Below are positions 1 through 8,098 of a stretch of DNA of 64,000 bases, in pieces. Source of the DNA: Piscicola geometra (taxonomy: Eukaryota > Annelida > Clitellata > Hirudinida > Piscicolidae); the NCBI GenBank assembly GCA_943735955.1, contig OX030955.1, positions 12,099,220 through 12,163,219 of the forward strand, read 5' to 3'. The notes under the pieces were generated by a model, which did no database searches, had not been told where the DNA came from, and worked only from the letters and a program-made list of their open reading frames with translations. Positions within the stretch are counted from its first letter, which is position 1. Each line of letters starts with the position of its first letter. Position numbers and translations under genes: made by a program.

Positions 1-542
<542 letters not shown>

Positions 543-579
543 GTCTCTTTCATCTATCCATCCATCCATCCTCACAAAC

Positions 580-595
580 GGTCCTTTTCAGGACC
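580..595 (+). terminator. Histone 3' stem-loop, H4 copy 1
   Basis: GGTCCTTTTCAGGACC: 6-bp stem and TTTC loop, followed by an ACCA-like flank and the A-rich CGAAAAAAC, a likely U7-type downstream element. It is bound by SLBP and directs cleavage without polyadenylation (known for the family). Two stem pairs differ from the GGCTCT form of the other three genes, with both strands changed so pairing is kept. Confidence 0.95.
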
Positions 596-974
596 ACAAT
601 TTCGAAAAAACAAAAATAACTTTTGTCCTTTACCTCTCATATGAAAGAAAATTATTCTTCTTATTAATGGCTTAATATTCTTGATTGATTGATTGAGTGA
701 ATTTTTGTTCAATAATAAAAAATGGAATCTCTCAAGTACATAATCATTATTATTATCATGTCTATTCTTGATTTAGTGGACTTTTTTTAAATAATTAAAA
801 ACTTTATTAAATTGAATCTTTATTAAAAGTAAAAATATACATTTTCGGAGAGTTCAATTTTCAATTCATCTAATCAATTAAGCATTTCATTAGCGGTGCC
901 GTTAAGAGAGGTGCAGGCTAATATTAAATGAATAATCAACAAAGTGTCTATTTTTTCGTTTTTTGACATTTGGT
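596..974. other. Convergent H4-H2B spacer with polyadenylation signals on both strands (unit 1 example)
   Basis: AT-rich, no gene. It holds AATAAA on the plus strand at 714-719, about 120 bp past the H4 stem-loop, and two on the minus strand at 803-808 and 819-824, about 150-170 bp past the H2B stem-loop. The ACATT present in units 5, 7, 8, 10, 11 and 12 falls in the GATTGATT run near 694. Confidence 0.7.
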
Positions 975-990
975 GGCTCTGAAAAGAGCC
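975..990 (-). terminator. Histone 3' stem-loop, H2B copy 1
   Basis: On the minus strand GGCTCTTTTCAGAGCC, the classic metazoan form, then ACCA and the A-rich CAAAAAACGAAAAAATAG as the probable U7-type element. It lies 38 bp past the stop. Confidence 0.95.
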
Positions 991-1028
991 TTTTGATGAA
1001 TGTTTAATAGTGAGGTAGTAGCAGATTT

Positions 1029-1400
1029 CTACTTGGAGCTGGTGTACTTGGTGACGGCCTTGGTTCCTTCGCTTACAGCGTGCTTCGCCAACTCACCAGG
1101 CAGCAGGAGTCGAACGGCTGTTTGAATTTCCCTAGACGTGATGGTCGAGCGCTTGTTGTAGTGCGCCAGTCTAGACGCCTCAGCAGCGATTCTCTCGAAG
1201 ATGTCGTTCACGAAAGAGTTCATGATCGACATAGCCTTGCCGCTGATGCCGGTGTCGGGGTGCACTTGCTTGAGCACCTTGTAGATGTAAATGAAGTAGG
1301 ACTCCTTTCGCCTCTTCTTCTGCTTCTTATCGGCATTTCTGACCGCCTTCGCCTTACTCGCGGCCTTCTTGGCTCCCTTACTGGCTGGTTTGGGTGGCAT
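1029..1400 (-). CDS. H2B: Histone H2B, copy 1
   Basis: Core histone that dimerises with H2A; two dimers flank the H3-H4 tetramer. The 123-residue product has a short Lys/Ala/Pro tail ([16 protein letters not shown]...), the basic [11 protein letters not shown] patch that passes between the DNA gyres, the histone fold with the family motifs [18 protein letters not shown] and [23 protein letters not shown], and the C-terminal AVTKYTSSK with the conserved ubiquitination lysine. Odd residues: Phe after ESY, where most animals have Ser, Gly or Ala, and GISGKAM where GISSKAM is usual. The protein is the same in all twelve copies. The gene is divergent from H2A over a 426-bp shared promoter and converges on H4. 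Confidence 0.99.
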   Translation of the reverse strand: MPPKPASKGAKKAASKAKAVRNADKKQKKRRKESYFIYIYKVLKQVHPDTGISGKAMSIMNSFVNDIFERIAAEASRLAHYNKRSTITSREIQTAVRLLLPGELAKHAVSEGTKAVTKYTSSK

Positions 1401-1826
1401 GCTTGTTGACTAATTGACTGACTAACTGACCGACTGAGAATGAGAATATGTGAAATTTCACAAATGCAGAGTCGACGTCTTGCTACTATTTATACGGAAA
1501 GCGATCTCGCCACTTTAGTCAAGTTATCACGTGAGCAATTGACTAAAGTTACTCAGCCAATTAGAGCCGACGTTCGAAAGTTTGACTAAAGTGAAATAGA
1601 CGAATGGCGGTTGATATTTCAAATTTGACTAAAGTCAAATCGACGAACGGCGGTTGAGACAACAAAGTTGACTAAAGTGAAATCGACGAATGGCAGTAGA
1701 GATTTCAAATTTGACTAAAGTCACTTTTGTATATAAAGGAGCTTTCAAATTTAACTCGACATAACTACCGATCTCCATTCCATTAGATTTTACATTTCTT
1801 AGTAGTCAACGTCATCAGTCATCAGC
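1401..1826. promoter_or_regulatory. H2B/H2A divergent promoter with 43-bp element array (reference copy)
   Basis: A 426-bp interval between two start codons. Five plus-strand GACTAAAGT cores start at 1541, 1584, 1627, 1670 and 1713, each exactly 43 bp apart. The last is 17 bp before the H2A TATA box TATATAA at 1730-1736. One inverted core, ACTTTAGTC, is at 1512-1520, facing the H2B TATA (TATAAATA, minus, 1494-1487) at a 26-bp offset. An E-box CACGTG is at 1528-1533 and a CCAAT in GCCAATTAG follows the first core. The intervening sequences are themselves related, so this is a short minisatellite built around the element. Confidence 0.88.
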
Positions 1827-2231
1827 ATGTCTGGCAGAGGTAAAGGCGGCAAAGTGAAGGGAAAGTCAAAGACTAGGTCGAGTCGTGCGGGACTGCAATT
1901 CCCGGTCGGAAGAATTCACAGACTTCTTCGCAAAGGCAACTACGCCGAAAGAATCGGTGCAGGCGCGCCAGTCTACTTGGCCGCCGTGATGGAGTACTTG
2001 GCGGCTGAGGTACTCGAGTTGGCGGGCAACGCCGCGCGTGACAACAAGAAGACGAGAATCATTCCTCGTCACTTGCAACTAGCCATCAGGAACGACGAAG
2101 AGTTGAACAAACTTTTGTCCGGCGTCACGATCGCCCAAGGTGGTGTCTTGCCAAACATCCAGGCGGTTCTGCTGCCCAAGAAGACCGCTACAACTGGTGG
2201 AGGAGGCAGCCAGGCTGTTTCCAGTCAGTAA
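1827..2231 (+). CDS. H2A: Histone H2A with SQ-containing tail, copy 1
   Basis: Core histone that dimerises with H2B. The 134-residue product has the protostome-type tail [20 protein letters not shown], the [12 protein letters not shown] entry to the histone fold, the acidic-patch residues in [19 protein letters not shown] and NDEELNKLL, and the docking segment [15 protein letters not shown]. After LLPKK it continues as [17 protein letters not shown] dipeptides, the consensus of ATM/ATR-type kinases, lie at residues 128-129 and at the very end (133-134), counting Met. Canonical animal H2A usually ends within a few residues of LLPKKT, so this tail is long and H2A.X-like although it lacks the exact terminal SQ(E/D)-hydrophobic form. 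The core matches canonical H2A, not H2A.Z. A damage-signalling role is inference. Confidence 0.98.
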   Translation: MSGRGKGGKVKGKSKTRSSRAGLQFPVGRIHRLLRKGNYAERIGAGAPVYLAAVMEYLAAEVLELAGNAARDNKKTRIIPRHLQLAIRNDEELNKLLSGVTIAQGGVLPNIQAVLLPKKTATTGGGGSQAVSSQ

Positions 2232-2272
2232 CGGATTCTGCTTGCTTCTTTACCAGCGAACAACTTCAAAAC

Positions 2273-2288
2273 GGCTCTTTTCAGAGCC
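2273..2288 (+). terminator. Histone 3' stem-loop, H2A copy 1
   Basis: GGCTCTTTTCAGAGCC, then ACCCA and the A-rich CGAAAAATAAAAAAGA as the probable U7-type element. An AATAAA overlaps that element at 2303-2308. Confidence 0.95.
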
Positions 2289-2491
2289 ACCCAATCTCGA
2301 AAAATAAAAAAGACTCTATGTTGTTGTTGTTTACTAAAGTAATGTAAACATTTTATTATTCTTTTTTCTTGTTGTCGTCGTTTTCCATTTCGGCTTTATA
2401 TCCGTCCATAAGCAGTATCAGCATCAAGGCGTCTACACTTTTCATAAATTCGGCTTTTTCATTATTTCTAACAAAGTCGCTTGAGATTGAT

Positions 2492-2501
2492 TATATAAAA
2501 G
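2492..2501 (+). promoter_or_regulatory. Orphan TATA box downstream of H2A
   Basis: TATATAAAAG, as strong as the histone TATA boxes, sits about 200 bp past the H2A stem-loop and recurs in every unit (8302-8311 in unit 2). Upstream are ACTAAAGT (2333-2340) and ACAAAGTCG, both resembling the histone promoter element. No histone ORF follows. Confidence 0.35.
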
Positions 2502-2514
2502 GAAATTCCTTTTA

Positions 2515-2731
2515 AAATAAAAAAAATAAATGTCAGTTTTGTATAGCGCCCGGGCACGCAACTGAAGCGCCACTCACACGACATAAGTCGTGAAACACCG
2601 CATCATATACACTAGGTATATGATAGCTCACGGTTGGCTGTACAGGGATTTGAACTGGCGACCTTTAAGTTGCAGGTCTAACGACTTACCATCTAAGCCA
2701 ACCCGCTCGCCAGCCAACCCGCTCGCCAGCC
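2515..2731 (-). mobile_element. tRNA-derived SINE-like insertion, only in unit 1
   Basis: Comparison with unit 2 shows 217 bp replacing a single G of the empty site (CCTTTTA-G-AAGGAGG). On the minus strand the element begins with two 16-bp direct repeats (2716-2731 and 2700-2715). Next is a tRNA-like head (2702-2633) with a perfect 7-bp acceptor stem GTTGGCT/AGCCAAC, an A-box-like TGGCTTAGATGG and a B box AGTTCAAATCC. A body with two strong hairpins and GGGCGCTATACAAAACTG follows, ending in a T-rich ATTTATTTTTTTTATTTT tail. Tail-like GCGCTATA sequences are known from invertebrate SINEs. No target-site duplication is evident. The family cannot be named from the sequence alone. Confidence 0.75.
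2633..2702 (-). pseudogene. tRNA-like head of the SINE
   Basis: Seventy bases with a full acceptor stem and both pol III internal promoter boxes. The T-arm stem is mismatched and the anticodon arm (GACCT/AGGTC) closes a nine-base rather than seven-base loop, so a working tRNA is unlikely. A degenerate tRNA gene is the alternative reading, but the appended body and A/T-rich tail favour a SINE. Confidence 0.6.
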
Positions 2732-3234
2732 AAGGAGGAAAGTACTATAATTGTGAAAACGTAATTGAACCTAGCAGGCTAGAGGGTATCAAGGCATCTT
2801 TAGGCAACTATCATATTATATTCATTCATATTTCTACCTACTGTTTCGAGTTATCTTCGTGGTGACTCAAAAACAAACGGCATAATAATAATAATAATAG
2901 ATGTGTCTATAAAAGTAGTATGGCCCTCAATGCCTCTACTCCTTTCATCATTTGTGATAAATAAAGCTTGTAAAAGACTCACTTCAAATCAAATAAATTC
3001 CAAATTTAGAAAAAGTATGCTTTTCTATCTATTCAACAATCTCATGTTGTATACACTTAATTAAATATTTCACAAAGTTTGAATTTTAAGTGTAATCTTT
3101 AGTCGCCAGGGGGACAAAAAACTGAAATTTATAAGGGTTTTTTCTTTGATTATTTATAAAATCATGAAATTTAGATGAAGTGCATAATAACAACAAAAAT
3201 ATTAACAGCAATAGAGCCATGGCAGTTTCAGTCT

Positions 3235-3254
3235 GCCTGCCTGCCTGCCTGCCT
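3235..3254 (+). repeat. GCCT microsatellite
   Basis: Five GCCT copies in units 1, 2, 3, 5 and 8; six in units 4, 6, 7, 9, 10 and 11. About 1 kb away lies an inverted counterpart (GGCA copies within 4192-4266). Confidence 0.9.
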
Positions 3255-3773
3255 TCCTCCCTGCCAGCTAGCCTCTGCCTGCACACCTATATCTATTCAA
3301 TATGTAGTAGCATTAGAAGAAGGCTTTCAATTTGAAGGCAGAATGCATTTATTATTAATATTAATTTCCATTTGGATTATTAATATTCACACAATATTCT
3401 TCTTTTTTTTCTATTCATCTACTATGCTTTCATAGGCACTCCAAAGGCTGCCTTCCAACATAAGGCAATTGCTCACACTCAGACTGGCACTGCTTTGTAA
3501 TTATATTTATTGTCTTCATTAATGTTCAAGATGAGAGCTAGATTGCTATTATTAGTATTTATGAACTGCAAAAAAAATTCATTTGAAATGTTCAAGTAGA
3601 TAGAAAGAAAGAAAGATTGAATGTAAATGCCATCAGGCAGAAGCAAGTGCAAGAAAGAAGACAAGAAAGAGTCACTCTATAGCAGCATTTGTAGCTACTC
3701 TTTAGCTTGGTATTTCTCATAAACAGTCAAAAGCCTACTCATGCCATGACAGTAAAACATCTTGGATGTATCT

Positions 3774-3791
3774 TGTATGTATGTATGTATG
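3774..3791 (+). repeat. TATG microsatellite
   Basis: Short run of GTAT/ATGT tetranucleotides, conserved in all units. Confidence 0.8.
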
Positions 3792-3807
3792 AGAATGTAG
3801 AAGGTAT

Positions 3808-3825
3808 TAGTTCTTGAAAGAACTA
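3808..3825. repeat. Perfect palindrome TAGTTCTTGAAAGAACTA
   Basis: An 8-bp stem around GA. Its right half, TTGAAAGAACTAG, has an inverted 13-base copy about 90 bp downstream (CTAGTTCTTTCAA), so a longer hairpin is also possible. Present in every unit. Confidence 0.6.
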
Positions 3826-3939
3826 GTTTTAGCTCTAAAGAAACAAGCATCGGATTCTTTTTTCATTTAATTAGACTTATTAAAAAGCTAATTTTTAATT
3901 TCCTTATAACTCTAGTTCTTTCAAATCTCGGTCTTTTCG

Positions 3940-3949
3940 TTGGCGCCAA
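3940..3949. promoter_or_regulatory. E2F-like palindrome TTGGCGCCAA
   Basis: A perfect 10-bp palindrome inside CGTTGGCGCCAAAACG, matching the E2F/DP consensus TTTSGCGC on both strands. It lies 1303 bp from the H3 stop side and recurs in all eleven long spacers (for example 9534-9543 in unit 2). Whether it binds E2F is inference. Confidence 0.45.
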
Positions 3950-4037
3950 AACGCTTTGTTCTTTCAAGTTTATAAACAAAGCCTTTAAACACCCTTCATT
4001 TTGACTTTTAAACGCAATTCTTTTGCCTAAATTTATT

Positions 4038-5010
4038 AACTTACATTTATATAAGAAAAAGAAGAGTAGAAGGATGATAAGGAGACATTTTCTTTTATTC
4101 CATAAGTACCTTCAAACCATGCCAATTAAAAATTTCTAAATGATGATGAAGCATTAAAGTGTTATGAGGTGAAATCTTATGAGATAGGTGAGCAGTCAGT
4201 CAGACAGGCAGACAGACAGGCAGGCAGGCAGGCAGGCAGCAGACAGGCACTCAGTCAGTCAGTGAGGCAACAAGACCTAGTCATTAAGCAAAATTTGGGA
4301 ATTTGAGTAAAAGACCAAAAGAAAAACTTATAAAAACATTTAAAACTCACTTGCTGCTTCAGAGGAGAAGGTGAGCAAGAGATTATGAGCCTTATCAATA
4401 TCTCTATAGATAGTTGCCAAAAATGACATGCAAATAGTAATAAAAACTAAAAAGTAGAAGAAACATTCTATTTAATTCTATATATCGAGTCAAAAGAATC
4501 ATGTGGATTAAAAATAAGAAGATATACTATTTAGAAATGACATGTGTGAACATGCATTCAGTCAGTCAAGGGCTCTTACAAAGAGGCAAGCAAGGATAGA
4601 ATCCACTTTTGTTGATTGAAAGTAACATGTAAAAGTATAAATTTTATAAAATCAAAATAACTCACCTTTCGACTGTTTACAAAAACTTCATCTCAATCAA
4701 GTATGTAGAAGGCAAAAACTGCCTAAAAACTATTAGATTGGCATAAACGCACCAAGAAAGAAGTTGTGATTTTCTTTTAATCAAAAAATATCTATCAATC
4801 AAATATATATGAAAAATGTTTTAAAAGGTTGCAAATGTCAAGAGATTCAATCTGATGTCATGAGAGAGCAGGAGGGCAGACAGGCATAAAGACCTAAGGG
4901 AAATAATATATACTCTTGACTATATGTTCTTATTATAGGATGAAAATGTAATTTTTTTTATTATCCAAATAACTCACTAATACTAACTATATTGAAATTA
5001 TTATTTTTAG
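4038..5010 (-). repeat. Degenerate tandem repeats of about 310 bp with splice-donor-like GTRAGTT
   Basis: On the minus strand GTAAGTT or GTGAGTT occurs at plus positions 4038-4044, 4344-4350, 4659-4665 and 4971-4977, 306, 315 and 312 bp apart. After the last three, the next 40 bases align (for example GTGAGTTATTTTGATTTTAT against GTGAGTTATTTGGATAATAA). About 90 bases on, each has a related CTTG-TGCCT-CTGACTGA stretch. The exon-like sequences before the donors have stops in all frames. Confidence 0.45.
4192..4266 (+). repeat. CAGT/CAGA/CAGG microsatellite
   Basis: Compound tetranucleotide tract. Unit 10 has lost 8 bp (two CAGG copies) from it. Confidence 0.9.
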
Positions 5011-5087
5011 TCGCCAGAGAGCCAAAAATAGCAATAAATAAAATAACAACTGACCGAATGAGAAGGGAGGATGCTTCTTTTTCTTTA

Positions 5088-5147
5088 CACCACCACCACC
5101 AACAGCAACAACAACAACAACAGCAACAACAACAACAACAGCAGCAA
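5088..5147 (+). repeat. CAC/CAA/CAG trinucleotide tract beyond the H3 3' end
   Basis: Four CAC then sixteen CAA/CAG triplets, about 40 bp past the H3 stem-loop. Unit 4 has two fewer CAA triplets; units 6, 7, 9 and 11 have eight CAC triplets. It reads as His/Gln on the plus strand but is not part of a plausible gene. Confidence 0.92.
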
Positions 5148-5190
5148 CGAAGAAACAACAACAAAGTTTATTTCTTTTTTGAGCATTGGT

Positions 5191-5206
5191 GGCTCTGAAA
5201 AGAGCC
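5191..5206 (-). terminator. Histone 3' stem-loop, H3 copy 1
   Basis: On the minus strand GGCTCTTTTCAGAGCC, then ACCA and the A-rich CTCAAAAAAGAAATAAAC, which holds both a probable U7-type element and an AATAAA (5172-5167). Confidence 0.95.
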
Positions 5207-5242
5207 GTTTTGTGGTGCAAGTTAAGTGATGAGCATTTCTTC

Positions 5243-6352
<1,110 letters not shown>

Positions 6353-6389
6353 GTCTCTTTCATCTATCCATCCATCCATCCTCACAAAC

Positions 6390-6405
6390 GGTCCTTTTCA
6401 GGACC
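6390..6405 (+). terminator. Histone 3' stem-loop, H4 copy 2
   Basis: Same sequence as at 580-595. Confidence 0.95.
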
Positions 6406-6784
6406 ACAATTTCGAAAAAACAAAAATAACTTTTGTCCTTTACCTCTCATATGAAAGAAAATTATTCTTCTTATTAATGGCTTAATATTCTTGATTGATT
6501 GATTGAGTGAATTTTTGTTCAATAATAAAAAATGGAATCTCTCAAGTACATAATCATTATTATTATCATGTCTATTCTTGATTTAGTGGACTTTTTTTAA
6601 ATAATTAAAAACTTTATTAAATTGAATCTTTATTAAAAGTAAAAATATACATTTTCGGAGAGTTCAATTTTCAATTCATCTAATCAATTAAGCATTTCAT
6701 TAGCGGTGCCGTTAAGAGAGGTGCAGGCTAATATTAAATGAATAATCAACAAAGTGTCTATTTTTTCGTTTTTTGACATTTGGT

Positions 6785-6800
6785 GGCTCTGAAAAGAGCC
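6785..6800 (-). terminator. Histone 3' stem-loop, H2B copy 2
   Basis: Same as at 975-990. Confidence 0.95.
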
Positions 6801-6838
6801 TTTTGATGAATGTTTAATAGTGAGGTAGTAGCAGATTT

Positions 6839-7210
6839 CTACTTGGAGCTGGTGTACTTGGTGACGGCCTTGGTTCCTTCGCTTACAGCGTGCTTCGCCA
6901 ACTCACCAGGCAGCAGGAGTCGAACGGCTGTTTGAATTTCCCTAGACGTGATGGTCGAGCGCTTGTTGTAGTGCGCCAGTCTAGACGCCTCAGCAGCGAT
7001 TCTCTCGAAGATGTCGTTCACGAAAGAGTTCATGATCGACATAGCCTTGCCGCTGATGCCGGTGTCGGGGTGCACTTGCTTGAGCACCTTGTAGATGTAA
7101 ATGAAGTAGGACTCCTTTCGCCTCTTCTTCTGCTTCTTATCGGCATTTCTGACCGCCTTCGCCTTACTCGCGGCCTTCTTGGCTCCCTTACTGGCTGGTT
7201 TGGGTGGCAT
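6839..7210 (-). CDS. H2B: Histone H2B, copy 2
   Basis: Protein identical to copy 1. Divergent from the H2A at 7637. Confidence 0.99.
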   Translation of the reverse strand: MPPKPASKGAKKAASKAKAVRNADKKQKKRRKESYFIYIYKVLKQVHPDTGISGKAMSIMNSFVNDIFERIAAEASRLAHYNKRSTITSREIQTAVRLLLPGELAKHAVSEGTKAVTKYTSSK

Positions 7211-7636
7211 GCTTGTTGACTAATTGACTGACTAACTGACCGACTGAGAATGAGAATATGTGAAATTTCACAAATGCAGAGTCGACGTCTTGCTACTATT
7301 TATACGGAAAGCGATCTCGCCACTTTAGTCAAGTTATCACGTGAGCAATTGACTAAAGTTACTCAGCCAATTAGAGCCGACGTTCGAAAGTTTGACTAAA
7401 GTGAAATAGACGAATGGCGGTTGATATTTCAAATTTGACTAAAGTCAAATCGACGAACGGCGGTTGAGACAACAAAGTTGACTAAAGTGAAATCGACGAA
7501 TGGCAGTAGAGATTTCAAATTTGACTAAAGTCACTTTTGTATATAAAGGAGCTTTCAAATTTAACTCGACATAACTACCGATCTCCATTCCATTAGATTT
7601 TACATTTCTTAGTAGTCAACGTCATCAGTCATCAGC
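7211..7636. promoter_or_regulatory. H2B/H2A divergent promoter, unit 2
   Basis: Same 43-bp array as at 1401-1826. H2A TATA at 7540-7546, H2B TATA (minus) at 7297-7304. Confidence 0.85.
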
Positions 7637-8041
7637 ATGTCTGGCAGAGGTAAAGGCGGCAAAGTGAAGGGAAAGTCAAAGACTAGGTCGAGTCGTGCGG
7701 GACTGCAATTCCCGGTCGGAAGAATTCACAGACTTCTTCGCAAAGGCAACTACGCCGAAAGAATCGGTGCAGGCGCGCCAGTCTACTTGGCCGCCGTGAT
7801 GGAGTACTTGGCGGCTGAGGTACTCGAGTTGGCGGGCAACGCCGCGCGTGACAACAAGAAGACGAGAATCATTCCTCGTCACTTGCAACTAGCCATCAGG
7901 AACGACGAAGAGTTGAACAAACTTTTGTCCGGCGTCACGATCGCCCAAGGTGGTGTCTTGCCAAACATCCAGGCGGTTCTGCTGCCCAAGAAGACCGCTA
8001 CAACTGGTGGAGGAGGCAGCCAGGCTGTTTCCAGTCAGTAA
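7637..8041 (+). CDS. H2A: Histone H2A, copy 2
   Basis: Protein identical to copy 1, SQ tail included. The downstream spacer shows the empty site of the unit 1 insertion, 283 bp past the stop. Confidence 0.98.
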   Translation: MSGRGKGGKVKGKSKTRSSRAGLQFPVGRIHRLLRKGNYAERIGAGAPVYLAAVMEYLAAEVLELAGNAARDNKKTRIIPRHLQLAIRNDEELNKLLSGVTIAQGGVLPNIQAVLLPKKTATTGGGGSQAVSSQ

Positions 8042-8082
8042 CGGATTCTGCTTGCTTCTTTACCAGCGAACAACTTCAAAAC

Positions 8083-8098
8083 GGCTCTTTTCAGAGCC
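8083..8098 (+). terminator. Histone 3' stem-loop, H2A copy 2
   Basis: Same as at 2273-2288. Confidence 0.95.

Larger units (their letters stand above)
2289..5190. other. Long H2A-H3 spacer, no recognisable gene (unit 1 example)
   Basis: AT-rich sequence with no ORF of convincing length or composition; the longer open frames only read through triplet and tetranucleotide repeats. In order it holds an orphan TATA box (2492), the SINE-like insertion (unit 1 only), an AAT-triplet run (2881-2899), a GCCT tract (3235-3254), a TATG tract (3774-3791), a palindrome (3808-3825), an E2F-like palindrome (3940-3949), a CAGG/CAGT tract (4192-4266), degenerate repeats of about 310 bp (4038-5010) and a CAC/CAA/CAG tract (5088-5147). 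Confidence 0.8.

Noticed and set aside
2919..2963. Mini-ORF (14 codons) after TCTATAAAAG in the spacer
   Set aside because: Too short and without conserved context; one AT-rich TATA-like match is not enough.
3086..3286. 66-codon minus-strand frame over the GCCT tract
   Set aside because: It is broken by the one-copy GCCT change in units 4, 6, 7, 9, 10 and 11, and its composition is repeat-driven.
4659..4735. Possible coding exon before the GTGAGTT at 4659-4665 (minus), with an upstream TTTTTAG acceptor
   Set aside because: All three frames of the 57-base candidate exon contain stops, so it is not a protein-coding exon.
2289..5190. 5S rRNA, U1, U2, U6 or U7 snRNA genes in the spacer
   Set aside because: I looked for their diagnostic sequences (5S internal control region, ACTTACCTG of U1, U6 and U2 5' ends, AATTTGTCT of U7) and found none in a suitable context.
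4992..5198. Poly-Gln/His open reading frame over the CAC/CAA/CAG tract, with Cys-, Leu- and Val-run frames on the other strand
   Set aside because: It reads only because triplet repeats stay open in several frames at once; its length varies with repeat number between units and there is no domain, promoter or start context.
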